From Bolinopsis microptera (Eukaryota > Ctenophora > Tentaculata > Lobata > Bolinopsidae), in NCBI RefSeq assembly GCF_026151205.1, contig NC_087073.1:16387837-16451836 (forward strand): 64,000 bases of DNA. The letters run 5' to 3'. The notes below the pieces were generated by a model, which did not search any database, was not told where the DNA came from, and saw nothing but the letters and a program-made list of their open reading frames with translations. Position numbers and translations under genes: made by a program. Numbering within the stretch: the stretch's first letter is position 1; every line of letters starts with the position of its first letter. Of the stretch, positions 56,579 through 64,000 are shown in pieces.

Positions 56579-57967
56579 TTTGCTGATTTATCAAGGTTTC
56601 CGGGTTTCACTGCTAAACAATAAACAAATTGTGAGAAATGAATCTTTTCAGAGAAAATTTGCAGTCAGCGCCCATGTTCAGAAATTTCCTCCAATTGAAT
56701 TAATCTGAGAAATAGAAGGAGTTGGAGTAACCAAAATAGCACAATGTGTCAGTTGGGGACGATTAATCTTATTTGGTCAGATAATTTTGCGATTAATTCG
56801 ATCTACCCACAAAAATCAAATACACCACTAAAGATAATGGCTGGAAGTTCGGAAACATCCACTGTGACAATTGGATTAAAAGTTGATGTACTTTGAAATT
56901 TTCCAACATTATCGCCTATTCACCGCATACTCATTAACTCTGTGCTCAAATGGGGACATCAAGGTCACGAACTGTAAGGATCTGCATTCGCTCCCCAGCT
57001 ACAATCTACAAGAAAACACGACAAATAAAATCAGAAATGCAATGAGATACTGGAGGAGTCTTAAACCCACTTTATGTTGAGACGAATACGGAACATCATA
57101 TGCTTTACTTGTGAGCGCTAAATATTCCAAAAACTAACACCTTATTTCCATCTTTGACACCTAGTGGCCCCCGCTGACTTGTGGGGCCACAATGTCTGGA
57201 TGTTATTACAAAGCATTATGCTCTGATTTGGGAATTCGATCATCTCGAACGAAGTGGTCAGAAGGAAATATTAAAACCTCAGACCGCCCAAAGCTCTGAC
57301 TTTGAGTGACCAGTAACATTTAGATAGGTCCATAAATTATTCTAATCCTTCCTCATCATAACACATACCGCTCCACAATCCATCTTGCAAAATATATTTT
57401 TAATACAAATTTGTAGTCCATGTCTTTCATCATCTGCCGGGAAAATTGAAATATTCTTTTTATATCCTTCGTCCTTGCATAATCATTGCATAGCAAATAA
57501 ATAGTAACGGTTTGCGAAGGATTTAAGGTGAGTTGCGGACAATTAAAGTGAAATTCGGAATAAACTTACAAGGCCACAATTGGACTCGTGTACGGTTAAA
57601 ATTAAATCTGTGTTTAGTTAGATTTCTTAGCTCCAAATCTTTTCACCGCTGTTCCGTCATCTATAATTCAGTCGTAAAACTCCTCCTTCGCCGATAAAGG
57701 GAAACTATAATGTTATATCAATTAAGAATGGAAAAGGAAACTCGCTAAGGGCTACTGATAAGTTTAAAGTATAGCTACAGTTACAATTGACATGTTACTA
57801 CAGACAGAGTTAGTTTAAATGGCGTAGCGTCTACAACTTTTGAAGATCAGAAATCTGAATCCAAGATCCCTAACATTAACAGTGTTTTGATATTATTATT
57901 TCACCTATTGTTATGCGCGTAAGTTAATGCACCTATTTTCCATAAATGGCACTATACGACTATGGAC

Positions 57968-58175
57968 TATAGTGGAGTGATTTAGAATTGGCGATTGAGA
58001 TCTCTGATAATATTATCCCCGGTATTTCCACTCGAAACCTTGAACACACTTTACTAAACGGGTTTTTGACCGTAGAATCGATTAAAAGTGATTGGACTGA
58101 TTTTTATGGGTATTTTGATTGGATGAAATTGTTACAATTTCTAAATAACCGCCAATTCTAAGTCGGTCCACTATA
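57968..58175. mobile_element. 208-bp MITE, possibly Tc1/mariner type
   Basis: Left end TATAGTGGAGTGATTTAGAA then TTGGCG; right end inverted is TATAGTGGACCGACTTAGAA then TTGGCG. The ends are flanked by or include TA, as expected for TA-targeting elements. No coding capacity. Confidence 0.7.
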
Positions 58176-58662
58176 GTCATTACTGTGACATTGATCCCGA
58201 CCACTAACCACATCAATTTAACTCAATCAGTTTCTGGAGATTTTGCTACCACTCAAGTTTCGAATCTGCCCTGTAACTTTCACATCCTTTTCGCTTTTGG
58301 ACCAGCGAGCGACTCGGGACGGACTTCAAAGAAAGATACACTGGCTGTTCACGCTAATTCTCGGAGAGGCAATATCTAACGAGCAGAAACGTGCATTCAA
58401 TTTCCCAGCCTCTATATTGTTTAGCTGGTATAGTTCTTTTTTTTTGATACCGCTCCCAACGGTCAAACCCTTTATGGGTAAAGATAAACTGAAATACAAT
58501 ACATAGCATGCAAATGAACAATAAATCCAATCATCTATAAAATGTGTTAATTGAAACTATAATCATAAGCATACTCTCCATAAAGTGGGAAAAACAGCTG
58601 GTATAGTTCTTGAAACTCGCACATTTTTCAATAACTCTAGAGTATAATATGATAACTGTAGA

Positions 58663-59209
58663 ACCACACTGCACATACCACACTGCACATACCACGCTGC
58701 ACATACCACACTGCACATAACACACTGCACATACCACACTGCACATACCACACTGCACATACCACACTGCACATACCTGATACCACACTGCACATACCAC
58801 ACTGCACAGACCTGATACCACACTGCACATACCACACTGCACATAACACACTGCACATACCACACTGCACATACCACACTGCACATACCACACTGCACAT
58901 ACCACACTGCACATAACACACTGCACATACCACACTGCACATACCACACTGCACATACCACACTGCACATACCACACTGCACATACCACACTGCACATAC
59001 CACACTGCACATACCACACTGCACATACCACACTGCACATACCACACTGCACATACCTGATACCACACTGCACATACCACACTGCACATACCACACTGCA
59101 CATACCACGCTGCACATACCACACTGCACATAACACACTGCACACACCACACTGCACATACCACACTGCACATACCACACTGCACATAACACACTACACA
59201 TAACACACT
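58663..59209 (+). repeat. 14-bp minisatellite, about 39 copies
   Basis: Unit CACACTGCACATAC with variants: CATAAC in several copies and CATACCTGATAC in three (near 58776, 58809 and 59055). All three - strand frames are open because 14 is not a multiple of three and the unit has no stops, giving artificial Cys/Val-rich proteins. Confidence 0.95.
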
Positions 59210-60585
59210 CCCATTATCTTACTGTGACCTGTACGGTGCTGCTGATTGAACCTGATAACAGACTCAGTATTTTCTGTTAACAACGGAACTGTTCGGGAAG
59301 TGTGTTGAGGGGCTCAACCTCATTTCCGGAGAAATTGTGATAACCTGCGTACAGAGGAATCTTCCGTTCAATCAGTAGTATCATTAACGTGTCACATAAG
59401 GTCATCATTTTCAAAAATAAGGTAAATTGATGGAGAATTGAAAGGAACAAATGAAGGTACCTCTATTGTGACAACATCACAGATACCTGTTCAGTGGTAT
59501 TGGTAAAACGAAACATTTAGATAGATCAGCTTCATGAACTTCAATAATGATATTTCAGATAAGTGTGGAGCACCACCCCGTGACAACCGGTGCCTCCTTC
59601 CCGGGGTGGGAGGGGGGACAAGTGTGGAAGTGTGGAGTGCTCTGGGATTTGTGCCTGCGGTGATCCATAGCAAACAAATGCTAAATATTCTGAATTTCCA
59701 TCCTGACCCTCACAATTTACTTCTAGTCATTTAGATTTTAAACTATCTGTCCTAGGCGGCACCCGCTTATTTATGGAAACCCTAGCATAATGAATATTTT
59801 GCATGTTAATGACCTTAAATCCAGCCATTGAATCGTTGAAAAAGTCGGGGAACCTGTACCAACCACAGATCAGCGAACTCGGCGGTAAAAGTCTTTGTGA
59901 CTCTCAGAAATCGTCATGACAAACCAACAAACTTAGTCGTCAGTTATTTTATATTTATCATCACATTATTTTAACTTCTGTGTGATACTTGATACTGTTA
60001 TATAAACAAATTCATACATAAATATGTAAATTCTGATTTCTCTGACTGAAGGAGAAATGAACCAACCTATAAGTATAATATCCTTCCTTATTCATTATTA
60101 TTATTGATAATTTGGTTCCATCTCTTGAAGACTGCACTATGACTAAGACTAAGAGTTTGCCACAGGGAATTAGTATATAAACCTGAGATAACTGGACACT
60201 CTGAAGTTTAACATTTGTTACCGGAGGCACTAAAACATAGTAGCAGGGGGCGACAAATTGTAACTGTGACCAAGATGTACCCTACCTAGGGCCTTACGCT
60301 TCGTAACCTCTTCAATCGACGAGCGGCTGTTCAGTGTTCAGCTGTGGTTACAACAAATAAGTGACATACAACAATTTGTAATAAATATTTAAGAAATGTC
60401 GACCATCTCTTAAATCGCATGATTTCCTGTTATGCAAAGCAGAATGGATTATAAATATTAAAAATGGTACTCACTTATTTTCACACAACACTAAATGGGT
60501 AAATTAAGTTATGTAAAATATCAGATCTCTATGTTAAAGAAGAAATATCTGAGGTCTTTCGTTTTAGCAAAACACACTGAAAAGA

Positions 60586-60757
60586 ACGGGACGGGGACGG
60601 GGACGGGGACGGGGACGGGGACGGGGACGGGGACGGGGACGGGGACGGGGACGGGGACGGGGACGGGGACGGGGACGGGGACGGGGACGGGGACGGGGAC
60701 GGGGACGGGGACGGGGACGGGGACGGGGACGGGGACGGGGACGGGGACGGGGACGGG
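60586..60757 (+). repeat. (GGGGAC)n array, about 28 copies
   Basis: Pure hexamer array. The + strand could form G-quadruplexes (runs of four G every six bases). Open frames give GT or PR dipeptide repeats and are not genes. Confidence 0.97.
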
Positions 60758-60904
60758 AGACCATTGCCATTAACGAAAATTTAAATCCATCGTAATCACT
60801 AATCTTTTGGTTACAAATTTGCCGTAATACGATATTATAACTTATCATAACCTGATTTCAAGCAGTGTTAAGAACATCTTTAACTTTTGAACCTTAAAAC
60901 AAAC

Positions 60905-61076
60905 CTATTATTTCGCAATTTGGTGTTTCTCCAATAAGCACAATATCTCCATCTTCACACTGAACTTTGCTTCCTCCCCTGTTTCGCAGTGCACTGTTAT
61001 CTGTGTTCCATGCTCCACAGCTGAAGCTGTACTGATTGCAAGTTCTCCCACTTTAAGCTTTGTTCCTTGCAGGGCG
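60905..61076 (-). pseudogene. Orphan sushi/CCP-domain exon with a one-base frame break
   Basis: On the - strand an acceptor-like TTCCAG precedes ALQGTKLKVGELAISTASAV, EHGTQITVHCETG, and after a frame change GGSKVQCEDGDIVLIGETPN then C. Cysteine spacing and the terminal E-x-P-x-C pattern match a complement-control (sushi) domain. The frame shifts within a run of four G near 60973-60976. A donor AG|GTTTGT follows at 60905/60904. No partner exon is visible. It is either a pseudo-exon or a gene with a homopolymer sequencing error. Confidence 0.55.
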
Positions 61077-61534
61077 CTGGAACTAAGGATAATTATTAAT
61101 TATGTTTTTGTCGTTTCATGTAGTTGAGTTGTGTAATATGTGATATGTATGTGATTTATGTAGTTCGGTTGTATAGACATGGCATCATAATCATTGATCA
61201 TGCACTACACCGTCACGACAACATGTGTAATTTTATCAAGAAATGACGTGCTGGCTAGGCTTGATTCATTGCCCAACTGACAAACCCAACTGACAAACGG
61301 TCAAACACAAGCCTCAAATATGTCATAATGCACTGACGTTAATAATTTACCTAAATTCCCAAAGATAATTATTTCGTACACACTACACAGCTATTTTTGT
61401 CAGGCTTGATCTTCATGCCGTCATTTTTACTGTATCAACAAGTTTACTCCCAGACGATTCACCAAAACCAGACTTGGGGTCCTCATGGACTACTTTGTGC
61501 TCTGAGGGAGATATTATCACATTGCACCCCCTCA

Positions 61535-61651
61535 CAAGAACATTGTCATACGTTGTATGACCCGCCGCGCACGAGTGCGCGGCTCCCCCTGTATCGTCGA
61601 AACTCTACAGTGCAGCGACCGTGGGGGTCACCACGTGATACAACAAGAACA
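61535..61651. mobile_element. 101-bp MITE copy 1 with 8-bp target duplication
   Basis: Element 61543-61643. Starts TTGTCATACGTTGTATGACC and ends CCACGTGATACAA. The ends form an imperfect inverted repeat (inverse of right end: TTGTATCACGTGG). Flanked by CAAGAACA at 61535-61542 and 61644-61651. Contains the hairpin CCGCGCACGAGTGCGCGG. Confidence 0.85.
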
Positions 61652-61714
61652 TGAGCTTCTAGAGCAGATGTGCGTTTCTTTACTGTTTTCTCCGGTCCCC
61701 CAATACCACACTAC

Positions 61715-61834
61715 CCTCTCCATTGTCATACGTTGTATGACCCGCCGCGCACGAAGTGCGCGGCTCCCCCTGTATCGTCAGGACGATAAAGGGTGAAACG
61801 ACCGTGGGGGTCGCAACGTGATACAACCTCTCCA
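61715..61834. mobile_element. 104-bp MITE copy 2 with 8-bp target duplication
   Basis: Element 61723-61826, same orientation and ends as copy 1 (TTGTCATACGTTGTATGACC ... CAACGTGATACAA). Flanked by CCTCTCCA at 61715-61722 and 61827-61834. Its hairpin loop has one extra base compared with copy 1, and the middle differs. Distinct target duplications show two separate insertions 71 bp apart. Confidence 0.87.
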
Positions 61835-63818
61835 CACAGTACTCCTGCCTTCTTGCCTAGCCCTGCTAGCGTCGACGAGTCCAACTCGGCGTGCGTCCTT
61901 ATGGTAGGTTGTAAACCTACAAGTTCACTGATCGCTCGCACGCGTGAATTACAATTTGGCGTCATGGCAACAACATTATTTTGCAAAGTTAAAAAGCTGC
62001 GATCTTTAATTTTGCGGTCGCGCTAAATCACTCTACAGTCGATTTTCTTATTTTCATTACTTTAGTTTCGCATTGGATAGAGCACATGTTATATCCGCGC
62101 GTTACGTGTGGTCATATTTAATCCTGATTTCCCAATTACGTTTCTACTACATGCAGCTTTATACTTTGGATTTCAAACTTCGAGTTTTCGTCAACAGTCA
62201 ATAATTATCCATGATTCATCTGCATCAGTGCCACTTGTGTTATACCTTATATTATGTAGTTATAATCCTATAAGTTTAATGAATAGCTGTTAAAAATGTT
62301 GATCCTCATTTGCTCGCAGGTGTACTGACATATGCATAGGTACAAATAGAATTGTTTGCTGGATTAAAATGCTGAGATTTTAATATAAAGCAAAACTAAG
62401 TATCATTAAACTAGTTTAGGTTAAGCCTGATTGTTTGAGTCCTATTTAAACATATTTTTGATATCGTGTCCATTAGTCAATGATCAATCAGATGTTATAT
62501 ATTATAACATTACGAACTTATTATATCCAGTATCCACGTTTGCGCCAATTGTGTGATCCTAGAATTGCAAATTTTACATTCGTTTTAATGGTGTTTCTTT
62601 TATAACGAAGAGCATCTATTGTTGTTCCTTAACTTTAAGCCGGCTGACCCAGCTATTGTAAACGTTTACGGTCTAAAATGCTGCTCACTTTAGAATCACT
62701 AAGCTTCTTATTTGAATCCTTAATTTCTGACATCATAATTCCTAAATCTAGGCTGCAAAAAATGATAGGTTTTCGGATTGTGACCTGAGCAGTGAGCAGC
62801 CGAAACTGACATTATTGTTATAATATACTTATACCGTGTAGTTTATAGAGTATAAATTTATTGTATAACTTGATTTTATTTCTATAGAAGTGTTTCGACC
62901 AGTTAATTTAGTAAACTAACATAATGTACCTCTGCAGTTCCGACTGCAATTCGAAATATTCTGTAGGAATCCATATATTTGTTGGTCAATATATTAATAT
63001 GATGTTTGGTTCATTTGAACTTTGCCTTCTAGAATCTAGTGTGAATATTATATTATAGATATTTACAGCGAATATTTTAATTATCAGGTTCAGCAGCATT
63101 ATGTAAAATATGGGAAAAGTTTATCAATAACCGCCGAATATTAGGTACGCGTACTTATACATGTGTTCAGCTGTGATTCAATAATATAATTAAACAACAA
63201 GTTAACTTAAGAGTTGCAATTTGATTGATATACAATATCATGCGATAGATTATTACAAAACTTCGAAGGCTTTTAACTTGAATAATAATATCATTTTTAA
63301 AGCAAGGTTTTTAATTGAAGGCAAGCATATCGGTTTTTACTGATGTAAGAGGATTTTTGTTCTTAGTTTCTATGATATTGTACTGTACATATTTTTACCT
63401 CCTTCACCCTCCTAGCTGCATCAAGACTGATTCTTCATCCTCACACTTACACGCCCTCAATTATTGTCACCACCTGGCACTTTATCATATATAATCACGT
63501 CTTCGCCCCATCTTCCCCAATTAAAGACGATTACGTATGCATATTGTATTATTCTGATAAATAAAACATGTCGTATTACTTATATAATGTTTAAACCAAC
63601 TCCCGGTCCTAGGTTATCAATTTATCTCAAATTTTGCTACTTTTCAAAAGTTCAAAGAATCTTTTAATAAGCTTGAACCTCCCATAATATCTCTGGACAG
63701 TATAATGTATGTGTCCGCTGAACGAATCAATTCTCAAATTATATGTGTTCACTGTTCACTCTTTATTAACAAAAAGTTCCTACTATCAGCTAATTTAATT
63801 TAATTACTATTTGTTTTA

Positions 63819-63864
63819 GTTGACTATGAAAACCTTCCCCATGGGGAAGGTTTTCATAGACAAC
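63819..63864. repeat. 46-bp near-perfect palindrome
   Basis: A perfect 36-bp core (63824-63859), half-site CTATGAAAACCTTCCCCA followed by its exact reverse complement with no loop. One mismatch on each side, then four more paired bases (GTTG/CAAC). Confidence 0.95.
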
Positions 63865-64000
63865 AGTTTGGCTATGAAATAATTGAAATCACCAAATAAA
63901 ATTAGCCCACGTTAAGATTCACCGTAAATAAGTACAAAAAATGCACATTCCTACACAGTGCACACTGTAACTTTTGCCAGATAAAACATTCAATGACTTG

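Larger units (their letters stand above)
56579..60904. other. Intergenic, repeat-bearing, no gene recognised
   Basis: Begins with the gene B promoter, homologous to that of A up to about 56.82 kb. A short block at 56848-56890 (GGAAACATCCACTGTGACAA then TTGGATTAAAAGTTGAT) again resembles VPS35L intron 6. Then come a MITE at 57968-58175, a 14-bp minisatellite and a GGGGAC array. Open frames near 56883, 58185 and 59534 show no reliable family. The one at 59534 starts ISDKCGAPPRDNRC after an acceptor-like TATTTCAG and could be an exon remnant. Confidence 0.5.
61077..64000. other. Intergenic to window end
   Basis: Mostly AT-rich. Holds two related short MITEs (61543-61643, 61723-61826), a GC-balanced stretch at 61850-62030 with an open frame I do not recognise, and a 46-bp palindrome at 63819-63864. 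From 62.1 to 63.8 kb I see nothing else. Confidence 0.5.

Noticed and set aside
58531-59206. Three overlapping - strand Cys/Val/Trp-rich open frames
   Set aside because: All three frames of a 14-bp satellite without stops; no start context or flanking exon.
59534-59734. Possible second sushi exon (KCGAPPRDNRC)
   Set aside because: Only one or two cysteines fit, the rest of the domain is absent, and it lies on the strand opposite to the orphan sushi exon.
60495-60848. GT-repeat (+) and PR-repeat (-) proteins
   Set aside because: Translation of the GGGGAC array; no evidence of expression or a gene around it.

Overview
The window is eukaryotic and almost certainly from an AT-rich invertebrate metazoan. 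Genes are split by short GT-AG introns, polyadenylation-type AATAAA signals follow several genes, and the recognisable proteins (VPS35L, ARL2, NAA38, FBXW5, BTB-Kelch, MARF1-type NYN) are animal-type. I cannot fix the phylum from sequence alone; a cnidarian-like genome is one possibility. There is no operon structure, CRISPR array, rRNA or convincing tRNA.

Left part (0.7-13 kb), all on the + strand and gene dense: a two-exon gene joining an RNase H1-type hybrid-binding domain to a MARF1-type NYN nuclease domain (707-2659); a single-exon NYN paralogue without that domain and with an N/Q-rich repeat tail (3436-4947); NAA38, the LSM-like NatC subunit (5799-6284); ARL2 (6824-7542); an intronless BTB protein (8868-10529); and an FBXW5-like F-box/WD40 protein (11163-13055). 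A decayed WD40-like fragment lies downstream at about 13.6 kb.

Middle part (16-41.3 kb), + strand: a nine-exon BTB-BACK-Kelch gene whose second intron holds about 130 copies of a 45-bp minisatellite (16.57-22.49 kb); an eight-exon FLYWCH/C2H2/coiled-coil protein (26306-29872); and a 21-exon VPS35L gene (30918-41337), the Commander/retriever subunit. One VPS35L intron carries a 2.45-kb nearly perfect palindromic transposon insertion with an 8-bp target duplication; another carries a 28-bp minisatellite.

Right part (42-57 kb), - strand: two intact eight-exon paralogous genes for secreted cysteine-containing proteins of unknown family (43485-46813 and 51974-56578). They lie in a tandem segmental duplication that also left a broken VPS35L fragment between them. 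Mobile DNA is dense here: a hAT element with terminal repeats, an 8-bp target duplication and an internal reverse-transcriptase fragment (47454-49374); a 381-bp MITE carrying telomere-like repeats (52754-53134); and other small inverted-repeat elements.

The last 7 kb hold satellites (14-bp unit; GGGGAC hexamer), an orphan sushi-like exon with a one-base frame break, two 0.1-kb MITEs with separate 8-bp target duplications, and a 46-bp palindrome. I found no complete gene there.

Exon boundaries were read by eye from splice consensus and reading phase. Except where noted they keep frame through the whole gene, which gives good confidence in the models.
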